Below are positions 15,592-24,531 of a stretch of 40,652 bases of DNA, one piece after another; the first letter of the stretch is position 1; each line of letters starts with the position of its first letter. The notes under the pieces were generated by a model, which saw only the letters and a program-made list of their open reading frames with translations, made no database searches and had not been told where the DNA came from. A program made the position numbers and the translations under genes. The DNA is from Pegethrix bostrychoides GSE-TBD4-15B (GTDB lineage Bacteria > Cyanobacteriota > Cyanobacteriia > Elainellales > Elainellaceae). The stretch lies in NCBI GenBank assembly GCA_019359155.1, contig JAHHHV010000026.1, positions 1 through 40,652 on the forward strand, written 5' to 3'.

Positions 15592-17187
15592 ATGGTTTAC
15601 GCAATTGATTTTGGGACAAGCAATACGGTGGTGGTGCGCTGGAACGTGGCAACAGAGCAGGCTGAGACGCTAGCACTCCCCGGCCTCTCGCAGCAGATCA
15701 GCCAGAATCCGCCGCTGATTCCCAGCCTGGTTTACGTCGAAGATGCGCTGCGGGGCGAGATTGTTGCAGGGCAGGCCGTGCGCGACCGGGGGCTAGATTT
15801 GGGCGGTTCTCGGCTGTTTCGCAACTTCAAGCGCGGCATTGGCGCCGATATTCAGGGTTTTTTGCCGGAGTTGGACGGGCAGACGGTCAGCTTTGAGCAA
15901 GCGGGGCAGTGGTTTCTGGAGGCGCTCTTGCAGCAGCTCCAATTCTCAGAATCTTTGGCTAAGCTAGATTCGCTGGTGTTTACCGTGCCCGTCGATAGCT
16001 TTGAAGCCTACCGACTCTGGCTGACCCAGGTTTGCCACAAGCTAAACGTGAACGAAGTGCGGCTGCTGGATGAGCCAACGGCGGCGGCTTTGGGCTACGG
16101 TCTAGCGCATCAGGGCAGTCTGCTGGTGATTGACTTTGGCGGCGGCACGCTCGACCTGTCGCTGGTGCGGCTGGAGGGGGGCGCAACTGCCGCCAAGCCC
16201 GTGGGTTTTCTGCTGAAGTGGGGGCAGCGCGTTCTAGAAGATTCTGCCCAGCGACCTAAGCTGGCTCGCGTTTTGGCGAAGGCAGGCCAGAATCTTGGCG
16301 GCTCCGATATTGACAGTTGGCTGGTCGAGCATTTTGCAGCCTCGCAGGGGCTGAGCGCCAGTCCGCTGACGCTAAGGCTGGCCGAGCGGCTGAAAATTCA
16401 GCTTTCGCAGCAGGAGCAGGCCACCGAAGTTTACTTCGATGACGAAACTTTTGAAAGCTACGAATTGCAGCTCAGCCGCACTCAGCTTGACGAAATCTTG
16501 CAGCATCATCAGTTTTTTGAGCGGTTAGAGACCAGCCTGAATCAGGTCTTGCAGCAGGCGCAGCGTCAGGGCGTAACGTCAGAGGACATTGAAGCTGTGT
16601 TGCTGGTGGGTGGCACAGCCCAGATCCCGGCAGTCCGAGCCTGGGTAGAGCGCCATTTTCCGGCTGAAAAAATTCGTGCCGATCGGCCTTTTGAGGCAAT
16701 TGCTCAGGGGGCGCTTCAGCTAAATCGCGGCCTGCAAATCAAAGATTTTCTCTATCATAGCTACGGCATCCGCTACTGGAATCGGCGCGAAAACTGCCAC
16801 AGCTGGCATCCGTTGATCAAGCAGGGACAGCCTTACCCCATGCCGGAGCCTGTGTCACTGGTGTTGGGAGCTTCTAGCGAAAATCAGCCCAGCATTGAGC
16901 TAATCATTGGCGAACTGGGGGATGAAGCGAGCAGCACTGAAGTGTATTTTGAAGGCGACAGACTAGTGACGCGGATGCTAACAAACGGTCAATCGGCGGT
17001 AAAGCCACTCAACGACCGAGGCGAGGCCAAAACGATTGCTCAGCTCACGCCTCCGGGCTATCCCGGCAGCGATCGGGTCAAGCTGCTGTTTCGCGTTGAT
17101 GAATCGCGCTTTCTGCGGCTGACCGTTGAGGATCTGCTGACGATGCGGACGCTCATTGATGACCGCCCGGTGGTGCAGTTGAGCTAG
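15592..17187 (+). CDS. Short Hsp70-family (DnaK-like) ATPase
   Basis: The 531-residue protein starts with the Hsp70 phosphate-1 loop (AIDFGTSNTVV, residues 4-14). It continues with VRLLDEPTAAALGYG, phosphate-2 motif LLVIDFGGGTLDLSLVRL near 180, and the adenosine motif VLLVGGTAQIPAVRAWV near 338. A canonical DnaK is about 630 residues with a peptide-binding domain and helical lid. Here the roughly 150 residues after the ATPase domain include a beta-rich part but no lid, and the DnaK C-terminal tail is absent. Cyanobacteria carry several such divergent Hsp70s beside true DnaK. It is followed 145 bp downstream on the same strand by a membrane protein with Pro/Gln repeats, a possible partner. Confidence 0.88.
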   Translation: MVYAIDFGTSNTVVVRWNVATEQAETLALPGLSQQISQNPPLIPSLVYVEDALRGEIVAGQAVRDRGLDLGGSRLFRNFKRGIGADIQGFLPELDGQTVSFEQAGQWFLEALLQQLQFSESLAKLDSLVFTVPVDSFEAYRLWLTQVCHKLNVNEVRLLDEPTAAALGYGLAHQGSLLVIDFGGGTLDLSLVRLEGGATAAKPVGFLLKWGQRVLEDSAQRPKLARVLAKAGQNLGGSDIDSWLVEHFAASQGLSASPLTLRLAERLKIQLSQQEQATEVYFDDETFESYELQLSRTQLDEILQHHQFFERLETSLNQVLQQAQRQGVTSEDIEAVLLVGGTAQIPAVRAWVERHFPAEKIRADRPFEAIAQGALQLNRGLQIKDFLYHSYGIRYWNRRENCHSWHPLIKQGQPYPMPEPVSLVLGASSENQPSIELIIGELGDEASSTEVYFEGDRLVTRMLTNGQSAVKPLNDRGEAKTIAQLTPPGYPGSDRVKLLFRVDESRFLRLTVEDLLTMRTLIDDRPVVQLS

Positions 17188-17332
17188 CGCCGTCAAATCT
17201 GCTCTGGTTGATGCGCAAGGCTCACAAAATCTTTTAGAGGCGATAGTCAATCCCTAGCTTCTGGTAGAGCCAACTTAGTAGCTACAGCCGCTATTTTTGA
17301 AACAAAGCGGTTGAAAATTGGAGGCCAGGGAT

Positions 17333-18025
17333 ATGACAAGCAAGAACACCTCTAGCAGGGCTCAGCGACAGGCTCAGCAGCATGATGGCTTACAGAACAG
17401 CCTCGAAAACAACAGCCTCGAAAACAGCCTCGAATATGCTGCTGCCAAGGATACTGCTAATGACGCTGCCAACCTCACTCCAGAAGCAAGGGAGGCTATG
17501 GCTTATGAGAAGGGCTATGCCGCAGCTCAAGAGCGCTTGGCCGACCCCGCTCCTACTCAATCCACCGAGCCCGTGCGCGACTCGGGTTCGGGAGGCTGGA
17601 TTGGCATATTGATGGTGGCGCTCTCTGTGCTAATTTTGACGATGCTTTACTTGACTCCCAGAAGACCTGCCGTAGCGCCCACAGAGCCGCAAAATGCTGA
17701 GCCACAGGTACAGCCGCAGATTCAGCCCACCACCCAGCCCCCTACTCAACCACAGGTACAGCCGCAGATTCAGCCCACCACCCAGCCCTCTACTCAACCA
17801 CAGGTACAGCCGCAGATTCAGCCAACGACTCAGCCTGTAGTGCCATCTGTGCCGCAGCCGCAGATTCAGCCGACGGTACAGCCAGAAGTCTCGCAGCCTC
17901 AGGTTATTCAGCCTCAAACGCAACCTGTGCAGCCCTCTGCACCCGTTGATCCGAATCTAGTCCAGCCTGCTCCCTATCCCAGCCAAACCGGCATGCCCAT
18001 TCCGAGTAGTCCTGTGTCGCCGTAG
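17333..18025 (+). CDS. Single-pass membrane protein with Pro/Gln-rich repeats
   Basis: A 230-residue protein starting at ATG 17333, chosen because ggagg at 17320-17324 sits 8 bases upstream; an in-frame TTG at 17318 is less likely. The N-terminal 85 residues are polar and contain a small repeat (NSLENNSLENSLEY) and the motif EKGYAAAQERL. One membrane helix follows (GWIGILMVALSVLILTMLYL, about 87-106). The outer part is almost entirely Pro, Gln, Val and Thr, with a 16-residue repeat (QVQPQIQPTTQPPTQP) in three copies. With the N-terminus inside, the repeats would lie in the periplasm, perhaps as a flexible wall-spanning linker. No enzymatic domain. Its only same-strand neighbour is the Hsp70-like gene. 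Confidence 0.75.
   Translation: MTSKNTSSRAQRQAQQHDGLQNSLENNSLENSLEYAAAKDTANDAANLTPEAREAMAYEKGYAAAQERLADPAPTQSTEPVRDSGSGGWIGILMVALSVLILTMLYLTPRRPAVAPTEPQNAEPQVQPQIQPTTQPPTQPQVQPQIQPTTQPSTQPQVQPQIQPTTQPVVPSVPQPQIQPTVQPEVSQPQVIQPQTQPVQPSAPVDPNLVQPAPYPSQTGMPIPSSPVSP
17702..17845 (+). repeat. 48-bp tandem repeat encoding a 16-residue Pro/Gln unit
   Basis: Units start at 17702, 17750 and 17798, each beginning ccacaggtacagccgcag. The first two copies are nearly identical; the third drifts after about 26 bases. The period is a multiple of three, so copy-number change would lengthen the protein without breaking the frame. Confidence 0.9.
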
Positions 18026-18071
18026 CTCAGCCTGCCCAATCTGCCTGCCCGATTTGAAAGATGCTGTAAGC

Positions 18072-18899
18072 TCAGTCTGGGCGAAATAGCCGACGATGCG
18101 TCGAGTCATACAGCCGTGACCTAGCTTGGCTATCAGCTTGCAACGCCGGACTGACGATGTATAGCGTGGTGCGGACGAGCTGCTCTTGCTGAGTCAGCGC
18201 TGCCATGTTGCTCAGCGGCACGACCCAAAACCGCTGATCTGGCCAGCCAACCCGGAAGCAAACTGCAACTGGCGTGTCGGCGGGATAATGCAGCAGCAAT
18301 TTGTCTTGGGCGGATTCAACGTGACGAGCGCTGAGATAGAGGCATAGGCTAGCCTGGTGAGCGGCGAGTCCAGCAAGCTCTTCGGCCTCCGGTACAGCAG
18401 TGCGTCCGCTGATCCGGGTGAGAATCACAGTTTGCACTAGCTCCGGCACTGTTAGCTCTAGCTTCAGCTCAGCCGCAGCAGCTTGAAAGGCACTGATGCC
18501 AGGAATCACCTCAAACGGAATTTCAGCCGCCGCCAGCGCTTGCATCTGTTCATGGATGGCGCTGTAGAGGCTCGGATCGCCCGACTGAAGCCGCACCACA
18601 GAACGGCCTGCCCGGACTCGCACAATCAGATAGTCTAGGATTTCCTCTAGGCTTTTGTCGGCGGAGCGCAGAATTTCGGCATCGGGTCGCGCCCACTCTA
18701 GAATCACAGGCGGAATTAGCGAGTCGGCAAACAGCACCACGTCCGCCTGCTGAAGTAGCTTTTGCGCCTTAATTGTCAGCAGCTCTGGATCGCCTGAACC
18801 TGCTCCGACAAAGTAGACCATTGCAGGCAGCGCGGGTAAACTTGCGGACTCAGGGCAATTCTGAGAGCCTAGAATATCCGTATTTTCAGGAAACACCAT
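18072..18899 (-). CDS. cobM: Precorrin-4 C11-methyltransferase
   Basis: An SAM-dependent uroporphyrin-III C-methyltransferase family enzyme that methylates C11 of precorrin-4 in cobalamin synthesis. VYFVGAGSGDPELLTIKAQK is the family's opening glycine-rich loop. ADSLIPPVILEWARPDAEI distinguishes the CobM/CbiF branch. RLQSGDPSLYSA, FEVIPGISAFQAAAA and TRISGRTAVPE follow in order. The start is set at ATG 18899 (275 residues). A TTG at 18923 would add eight residues, and ATG 18821 starts right at the catalytic domain, so the true N-terminus is uncertain. No other cobalamin gene is adjacent. lgt lies upstream on the same strand across 144 bp. Confidence 0.93.
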   Translation of the reverse strand: MVFPENTDILGSQNCPESASLPALPAMVYFVGAGSGDPELLTIKAQKLLQQADVVLFADSLIPPVILEWARPDAEILRSADKSLEEILDYLIVRVRAGRSVVRLQSGDPSLYSAIHEQMQALAAAEIPFEVIPGISAFQAAAAELKLELTVPELVQTVILTRISGRTAVPEAEELAGLAAHQASLCLYLSARHVESAQDKLLLHYPADTPVAVCFRVGWPDQRFWVVPLSNMAALTQQEQLVRTTLYIVSPALQADSQARSRLYDSTHRRLFRPD

Positions 18900-19043
18900 T
18901 CTGCGAACAAACTGCCGAAACAAGGATATTTGCGTGAAAACTTTGGGAAAACTGCCCGTACTTTAAAGCATTTATGAAATGGCTCGGTCAATCCGGACAC
19001 ATCGGCAATCTTGAGTAAAAGTGGATGGTAGATGCACCCTGAT

Positions 19044-19916
19044 TCATGCCCCAGAGCCAAAACTCTGGGGTTTTTTTGCTTCAGGCGGTACCACATCCGG
19101 CAGCGGACGCTTCCAGATATAGAGCCAGCCCAACCCGATCAGGCCGATGATCACACCGCCCAGGCTCACCAGCTGTGCCACTCGCAGCAGCCCTAGCATT
19201 AGGCTATCCATCCGCAGTCCCTCAATCCAGACGCGCCCTAAACTGTAGGTGGCAATATATACAAAAAACAGCGTCCCGGTCTTGAGCCGATTCGTTCTCA
19301 GCCCCCAGTTAAATAGCACCATCAGCAGCGAAAACACGCCCAAATTCCAAAGCGACTCATAGAGAAAAGTCGGGTGGAAGTAGCTGAAAGCTTCGTAGCC
19401 GCCAGGTCGCTGCGCGGGCGGAATATAGAGCTTCCAGGGCAAATCAGTCGGACGGCCAAACGCTTCAGAATTGAAGAAGTTGCCCCAGCGGCCAATCGCC
19501 TGCCCCAAAATTGCCGCAGGCGCGACCAAATCAGCCAGCTGCCAAAACGAAACCCGCTTGAGCTTGGCAAAAATCCAGGCGGCAGTTAACCCGCCAATCA
19601 TCGCGCCGTGGATCGCAATCCCGCCGTGCCAGATAGCCAAAATCTCGCGCGGGTTGTTGGCATACTGCGGCCACTCAAACGCCACGTAGTACAGCCGAGC
19701 GCAGGGAATTGCGCCTACCACCAGCCAAATTGATAAATCGGCTAGCAGATCCGGGTTCACGCCGCGCCGTCTAGCCAAGTAGCTCGATAGATTCACGCCA
19801 ATCAGCACCGCTGAGGCAATCAGCAGGCCATACCAGCGTAGGGGCGTAGAGCCAACTGTTGCCCCAGGAGAGGTAAATTCGGCTAGCAGTCCAGCGAGTG
19901 GGAGATCCAGCAGCAT
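19044..19916 (-). CDS. lgt: Prolipoprotein diacylglyceryl transferase
   Basis: An integral membrane enzyme that transfers diacylglycerol from phosphatidylglycerol to the lipobox cysteine of prolipoproteins. The 290-residue length and about seven membrane segments fit. The Lgt signature [17 protein letters not shown] is present near residues 138-154, and [12 protein letters not shown] near 93 contains the conserved His. [12 protein letters not shown] near 75 is also typical. The C-terminus ends in charged residues ([12 protein letters not shown]). Its last codons coincide with a hairpin plus T-run read on the opposite strand. Confidence 0.97.
   Translation of the reverse strand: MLLDLPLAGLLAEFTSPGATVGSTPLRWYGLLIASAVLIGVNLSSYLARRRGVNPDLLADLSIWLVVGAIPCARLYYVAFEWPQYANNPREILAIWHGGIAIHGAMIGGLTAAWIFAKLKRVSFWQLADLVAPAAILGQAIGRWGNFFNSEAFGRPTDLPWKLYIPPAQRPGGYEAFSYFHPTFLYESLWNLGVFSLLMVLFNWGLRTNRLKTGTLFFVYIATYSLGRVWIEGLRMDSLMLGLLRVAQLVSLGGVIIGLIGLGWLYIWKRPLPDVVPPEAKKPQSFGSGA
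19049..19078 (+). terminator. Plus-strand hairpin with T-tract inside the lgt 3' end
   Basis: On the plus strand, ccccagag and ctctgggg form an 8-bp GC-rich stem around ccaaaa, followed by seven Ts. This is a textbook intrinsic terminator, but pointing against lgt. It would stop transcription entering lgt antisense from the cobM-lgt gap. It could also be a by-product of the codons for KKPQSFGSG. Confidence 0.5.
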
Positions 19917-20013
19917 TGGCTTTTTCTGAGCGGCAATACTGATTGTAGCGATTTGGCGTGACCCGATGCCCCCACCCGCGCAGCGTCGAGAATATCCAGA
20001 ATCTAAAGCAAAT

Positions 20014-20367
20014 CTAGAGCAGCCGGAAGATGAACGGATAGTGCACGGAGGCTTCTGGCGTGGTCAGGCATTTGTAAATCGCCCAAATGGTGAGTCCCCA
20101 ATGCAGCGCGAACCAGATGGGGCCTAAGATCAAGCCCGCTAATCCCAGCGTCAGAAAAGCTAGCACGCCAATGATGCCGCCATAGAGCCAGACGTTGAAG
20201 TGAAAGTTGATCGCCTCTTTAGCGTTGGCCTTCACCACCGGATCTTCAGAGACAAACAGAATGGCGATGGGCACGGCTACCGAAACGACCAGCGCGTTAA
20301 AGAAAATGGAGCCGTGGCAGAGCGCCGACAGCAGCTTGCGTTTGTCGTTATCAAAGGTTTGTTGCAT
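20014..20367 (-). CDS. DUF4870 small membrane protein
   Basis: The 117-residue protein has three or four hydrophobic helices. It shows the DUF4870 pattern: [11 protein letters not shown] at the N-terminus, [19 protein letters not shown] in the middle, and a Gly/Leu-rich helix leading to [19 protein letters not shown]. The conserved Asn-Phe/His pair in the middle helix is a hallmark. The family is weakly similar to Tic20-type channels and its role is unknown. A clear ribosome-binding site (taggag) sits 9 bases before the ATG. Same strand as ltaE upstream and lgt downstream, but with sizeable gaps. Confidence 0.85.
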   Translation of the reverse strand: MQQTFDNDKRKLLSALCHGSIFFNALVVSVAVPIAILFVSEDPVVKANAKEAINFHFNVWLYGGIIGVLAFLTLGLAGLILGPIWFALHWGLTIWAIYKCLTTPEASVHYPFIFRLL

Positions 20368-20533
20368 GGAATCTGCTCCTAAATTGCTTTTGGATTACTT
20401 TTGGATTACAAGGTTAGCGATGAAGCTATCGGCTCTGCGGCTATAGCCTGATTGTACCGGAGCCAGCCTGAGTCGATGGGTAGAGGCCACGCCCAAAAAA
20501 TTGGCGGTTTCCGTACCTATAAGGCCACCTACA

Positions 20534-20553
20534 AGCGGCTGAAAACAGCCGCT
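20534..20553 (-). terminator. Perfect stem-loop downstream of the threonine aldolase
   Basis: agcggctg and cagccgct form an 8-bp stem with an aaaa loop, starting 25 bases past the stop at 20578. There is no following T-run on the minus strand, so efficient intrinsic termination is uncertain; it could instead protect the 3' end. Confidence 0.45.
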
Positions 20554-20577
20554 GCACAGTTTCTGAACCGCCAGCCG

Positions 20578-21633
20578 CTAGACCGGCAGCAGCATCGCGC
20601 GCTTGACATCAGCTACCAGCTCGTCAATCCGTGCCCTTGTCGAAGCCCAGGAGCACATAAACCGCACGCCGCCCGTACCAATAAAGCTATAGAATAGCCA
20701 GCCTTGGGCGCGCAGGCTGACAATCACCGCCTCCGGCAGCTTTACGAATACGGCGTTGGCTTCGCGGGGGCAGAGCAGCTCTATGCCCGGAATCTGCCGG
20801 AGCTGCTGTTCGAGATAGGCAGCGCAAGCGTTGGCATGCTCCGCGTTTCGCAGCCAAGCCCCAGTTTCTAGCAGCCCCAGCCAGGGAGCCGAAATAAACC
20901 GCATCTTGGAGGCGAGCTGTCCGGCCTGCTTGCAGCGATAGGCAAAGTCTTCGGCCAGGTCGCGGTTGAAAAACAGGATGGCCTCGCCCACCGCCGTGCC
21001 GTTTTTGGTGCCGCAGAAGCAGACGACATCAACGCCCGCCTTCCAAGTGATTTCAGCAGGCGCAACCTTCAGAGCGGCCACCGCATTGGCAAATCGTGCC
21101 CCGTCCATGTGAATCCGCAGGTTGTGCCGCTGCGCCACCGCCTGAATCGCCCGCAGCTCCTCAATTTGGTAAAGCGTGCCCAGCTCAGTGGCCTGCGTTA
21201 AGCTGACAACTTTGGGCTTGGGATAGTGGATATCGCTGCGCTTTTGGACAATGGCCTCGATGGCGCTGGGGGTGAGCCTGCCGTTTTCGCCTGGCCCCAG
21301 CAGCAGTTTTGAGCCGTTGGAGGCAAATTCAGGCGCGCCGCATTCGTCGGTTTCGATATGGGCAGTTTCGTGGCAGATGACGCTGTGGTACGACTGGCAG
21401 AGTGCCGCCAGCGCCAGTGAATTGGCCGCCGTGCCGTTAAAGACAAAAAACACCTCGCAGTCAATTTCAAACAGCTCTCGGAAATAGTCGGCGGCTTTCT
21501 GCGTCCAGATGTCGTCGCCATAAGCTGGAGCGCTGCCCTGGTTGGCCTGCAAGCTGTAGTCGAGTGCTTCCGGGCAGATGCCGGAGTAGTTGTCGCTGGC
21601 GAACTGTTCAGGGCTGGGGGCAGGATGGGGCAT
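20578..21633 (-). CDS. ltaE: Low-specificity L-threonine aldolase
   Basis: A PLP enzyme that splits L-threonine and L-allo-threonine to glycine and acetaldehyde. The 351-residue protein follows the family throughout. FASDNYSGICPEAL is the start region, AYGDDIWTQKAADYF and FFVFNGTAANSLAL form the cofactor cradle, ETAHIETDECGAPE holds the conserved His, and LRIHMDGARFANA holds the Asp that contacts the pyridine nitrogen. The Schiff-base lysine is in VCFCGTKNG. RFMCSWAST near the end contains the substrate-binding arginine. No ribosome-binding site is visible before the ATG. The CPA1 antiporter gene ends 17 bp upstream on the same strand, so the two could be cotranscribed, though no functional link is evident. 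Confidence 0.92.
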   Translation of the reverse strand: MPHPAPSPEQFASDNYSGICPEALDYSLQANQGSAPAYGDDIWTQKAADYFRELFEIDCEVFFVFNGTAANSLALAALCQSYHSVICHETAHIETDECGAPEFASNGSKLLLGPGENGRLTPSAIEAIVQKRSDIHYPKPKVVSLTQATELGTLYQIEELRAIQAVAQRHNLRIHMDGARFANAVAALKVAPAEITWKAGVDVVCFCGTKNGTAVGEAILFFNRDLAEDFAYRCKQAGQLASKMRFISAPWLGLLETGAWLRNAEHANACAAYLEQQLRQIPGIELLCPREANAVFVKLPEAVIVSLRAQGWLFYSFIGTGGVRFMCSWASTRARIDELVADVKRAMLLPV

Positions 21634-21650
21634 AGGGCTGGAGAGATAAA

Positions 21651-23210
21651 TCAGCTACCCTCTGACTCTAGCTGTAAAAATGGTGATAGCTCTCGACTCA
21701 GCTGCCCCGACCGAACTAGCTCTGCGTAGGCAGTGGCCTCAACCGTCAGCAGCTCCTCGCGCAGCTGCTCAGCCACATAGTCGCGCAGGTTGGGGTATTC
21801 GTCTTGAAGCTGATCGATTTCGGTTTCCAGGTTCTCAATTTCGCCCTTGATCAGCGTGGTTTGATAGCGGCAAAACTCTGGGTCTAGCCCCGGACGCTGA
21901 TCAACGCTGTCCAAATGTTCTAAAACTTGTTTGAGTGCCGTCAGTCGCGCTAATACCTCTGTATAGCGCTGGCGCGAGGGCTGATCACCCAGCAGTTTTA
22001 GCTTTTTCAGCAGCGGCCCAATTGTCAGACCCTGCACCAGCAGCGTAAACAGCACGACACCAAAGATTGTAGAAATCACCAGCTGACGTTCGGGCAGAGC
22101 TGTCGAAACGCTCAACGCCAGCGCAATCCCTACTGAGCCGCGCAGCCCGCCCCACCAGAGCACAATCTGTTCGGGAAACGGCACATTGACTTCAGTCACC
22201 CGGTTGCTCAACCCGCTCAGCACCAGAATGCCTAAAGCCCGTGCCAGCACCATCGAGCCAATCGTCACTCCAATCAGCCCCAGGTTATCGAGCAGTGAGT
22301 CAAACTGCACCTGGTCGCCAATTAGCAGAAACACAATCGAGTTGACAAAGAAGGCTAGAAACTCCCAGAACTCAGTCACGATGATCCGGGTGCGCGGGTT
22401 CATGCCAATCCGCGAGCCGAAGTTGCCCAGCACCAAACCCGTTGTGACTACGCCAATCACGCCAGACCCGCCAAAGTCTTCTGTAATGAGATAGGCCGCA
22501 TAGGCCGCTACCAGCGTTAAAGACTGCTCGACGAGCGGCAGGTCAAAGCGCTGGGTCAAATAGGAGATGCCAAACCCAAACAGCCCGCCCACGCCAATTC
22601 CCACGCCGACCACCTGAGCCAAATTGAACAGCAATGCCTGCACGGTTGGCTCCACGGTGCCCGCATTCAGCGCCACCAAAAAGCCGAAGGCCACGACCGC
22701 CATACCGTCGTTGAACAGGCTCTCGCCTTCCATAATCACAGAGAGCCGCTTCTCAACGCCCAGCTCCCGAAACAGAGCAATCACCGAAACAGGATCGGTG
22801 GCCGAAAGGCTGGCACCAATGAGCAGGGCGGTGGCGAGCGAGACACTGGTGAACTGATTTAAGCCCAGCGTCACCCCAGCAATTGAAATCACCACGCCAA
22901 ACACGGCGTAGAGACAGATCGGCGCTAGATGCTCTTTCAGCTCCTGCCATTTGAGATTCCAGGCCGCTTCAAACAGCAGCGGCGGCAGAAAAATGGAGAG
23001 AATGAGGCTGGGCGACAGGTTGACTAACCGCACGTCTAGCACGGCCAGCCCTAGCCCTGCAATAACCAGCAGTAGCGTATAGGGAATGTTGCGAAACCAG
23101 CCGAATACTTTGGGCAGAGTGGCTACCCCCAACGAGACGGACAGCACTAGCAAGAACTGCTTCAAATTAGCTTCAATGACTTCTTCGTTCAGTACCGACT
23201 CAAGTTCCAT
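21651..23210 (-). CDS. CPA1-family Na+/H+ antiporter (NhaP-like)
   Basis: A 519-residue transporter with about twelve membrane helices followed by a 110-residue cytoplasmic tail. ASLSATDPVSVIALF contains the ATDP motif of CPA1/NhaP exchangers and MEGESLFNDGMAVV contains the ND pair, both part of the ion site. The hydrophobic core ends near LLVQGLTIGPLLKKL. The tail is charged and helical (EIENLETEIDQLQDEY) and may regulate activity. In cyanobacteria such exchangers handle salt and pH balance. The long gap upstream presumably carries its promoter. Confidence 0.93.
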   Translation of the reverse strand: MELESVLNEEVIEANLKQFLLVLSVSLGVATLPKVFGWFRNIPYTLLLVIAGLGLAVLDVRLVNLSPSLILSIFLPPLLFEAAWNLKWQELKEHLAPICLYAVFGVVISIAGVTLGLNQFTSVSLATALLIGASLSATDPVSVIALFRELGVEKRLSVIMEGESLFNDGMAVVAFGFLVALNAGTVEPTVQALLFNLAQVVGVGIGVGGLFGFGISYLTQRFDLPLVEQSLTLVAAYAAYLITEDFGGSGVIGVVTTGLVLGNFGSRIGMNPRTRIIVTEFWEFLAFFVNSIVFLLIGDQVQFDSLLDNLGLIGVTIGSMVLARALGILVLSGLSNRVTEVNVPFPEQIVLWWGGLRGSVGIALALSVSTALPERQLVISTIFGVVLFTLLVQGLTIGPLLKKLKLLGDQPSRQRYTEVLARLTALKQVLEHLDSVDQRPGLDPEFCRYQTTLIKGEIENLETEIDQLQDEYPNLRDYVAEQLREELLTVEATAYAELVRSGQLSRELSPFLQLESEGS

Positions 23211-23757
23211 AGCTTTCGGGATATCGGGGTATCTTTACTCCTGTCATGGTTATCATAGTTGGGCAAATGCGAGCCGTCTATACCGTTCTACTCATTCCTA
23301 TATCGCGCCCAAGCTGTATGAAAGAGCAGCCTCACTCAAGTTCTACTGAGTCAAGCTCTTGAGTTCAAAATTGCTTCAGTCGAGCAGATCTACTCATACA
23401 TCTGCTCACAAATCTGCTCATATATTGATTGCGTGTAGACGATTGATTACGCACAGATACGCAGAGATAAATAGTTTAAAACCATAAAAATCACCCTAAA
23501 GCAAATTTTTATAGAAACACTCCTGGCTTGGCGGCAATAGTTGATGCGTATAAAGTGCATCTACGGGTATGCACACTTATCCATTCTTGGGTTCTGACTC
23601 TGCTCAACCTGACTATAAGAACTGTCCTAAAGATGGAGCTTTGCAGCGTGGTTAATCCCTCCTGAGAGGAACCAAGAACAGGATTGCCTGCTGCACAATG
23701 ACAGAGTGACATTCGCCAAAGCCGATCTGGCGAACAGATTATCAAAGGAGACCTTCG
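23211..23757. other. 547-bp gap with leader of the Mn catalase gene
   Basis: I find no convincing gene here. The stretch is AT-rich and holds promoters for two divergent genes. A candidate plus-strand promoter is ttctga (23592-23597), 16 bases, tataag (23614-23619), which would leave a leader of about 130 bases before the catalase ATG. The leader contains a small inverted repeat (cgcca/tggcg near 23713-23732). A 12-bp triplet repeat lies at 23388-23423. Confidence 0.4.
23388..23423. repeat. 12-bp tandem repeat, three copies
   Basis: atctactcatac, atctgctcacaa and atctgctcatat follow one another at 23388, 23400 and 23412. The copies differ by one to three bases. It lies about midway in the gap between the antiporter and the Mn catalase gene. 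Confidence 0.8.
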
Positions 23758-24444
23758 ATGTTTTTCCATAAGAAAGAGACGATTCATTCTGTCAAGGTCG
23801 ATGAAGCCAACCCCCGCTTTGCCCAGCTTTTGCTAGAGCAATTTGGTGGTGCGACTGGAGAACTCTCGGCGGCTCTGCAATACTGGGTGCAGTCTTTTCA
23901 TGTCGAGAATGCTGGCATCCGCGATATGCTTCAGGACATTGCGATTGAAGAGTTTGGTCATCTAGAAATGGTGGGCAAGCTGATTGAATCGCATACCAAA
24001 AACGTTGACCAAACTGAAGCCTTCAAGAGCAGCCTGTTTGCAGTACGTGGCATGGGTCCACATTTTCTAGACAGCCAGGGCAACGCTTGGACAGCGACCT
24101 ATTTGAATGAAGGTGGCGATGTGGTGCGCGACCTGCGAGCCAATATTGCCGCAGAAGCTGGCGCACGCCAAACCTATGAGTCGCTCATCAAGCTAGCTAC
24201 TGACGAGGGCACGAAAAAAACGCTGACCCACCTGCTCACTCGCGAGATCTCGCATACTCAGATGTTTATGAAGGCGCTAGATTCTCTGGGCAAGTTGACG
24301 GATCCGATGTTCGGCAGCATTCAGCCCGATGAGACTGTAGATATCTACTACAACTTATCGTCTAACGGTGAAAAGGACGAGCGCGGCCCTTGGAACTCAG
24401 AACCCACGTTCCGGTACGTTGCTGATCCGGCCAAGCAGAAGTAA
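23758..24444 (+). CDS. Manganese catalase-family protein
   Basis: A 228-residue ferritin-like protein that should dismutate hydrogen peroxide with a dimanganese centre. Candidate ligands fall in four helices in the expected order: the Glu of GGATGELSAALQYW, EEFGHLEMV, the Glu of AAEAGARQTYESL, and the His of REISHTQMFMKAL. GMGPHFLDSQGNAW is a conserved loop between helices. The C-terminal arm (PDETVDIYYNLSSNG) matches the family's extension. Length is at the short end of the family. A strong ribosome-binding site (aaaggag) precedes the ATG by 8 bases. It stands alone with its own probable promoter and terminator. Confidence 0.9.
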   Translation: MFFHKKETIHSVKVDEANPRFAQLLLEQFGGATGELSAALQYWVQSFHVENAGIRDMLQDIAIEEFGHLEMVGKLIESHTKNVDQTEAFKSSLFAVRGMGPHFLDSQGNAWTATYLNEGGDVVRDLRANIAAEAGARQTYESLIKLATDEGTKKTLTHLLTREISHTQMFMKALDSLGKLTDPMFGSIQPDETVDIYYNLSSNGEKDERGPWNSEPTFRYVADPAKQK

Positions 24445-24453
24445 CTTTGTTTT

Positions 24454-24486
24454 GCCAATTTAGGGCCAATTTAGGGCCAATTTAGG
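24454..24486. repeat. 11-bp tandem repeat, three perfect copies
   Basis: gccaatttagg occurs three times without a change at 24454, 24465 and 24476, just after the Mn catalase stop and before its terminator. It would be transcribed as part of the 3' untranslated region. Confidence 0.95.
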
Positions 24487-24499
24487 GGATATCCCATTT

Positions 24500-24531
24500 C
24501 CTGCATTCACTAGCCTGGATGCAGGTTTTTT
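24500..24531 (+). terminator. Intrinsic terminator after the Mn catalase gene
   Basis: cctgcat (24500-24506) pairs with atgcagg (24519-24525) across a 12-base loop and is followed by six Ts. Orientation fits the upstream gene. Confidence 0.85.

Noticed and set aside
18900-19043. Cobalamin riboswitch or Yfr1-type small RNA near cobM
   Set aside because: No B12-box sequence and no actcctcac-type motif were seen; only the plus-strand hairpin inside lgt stands out.
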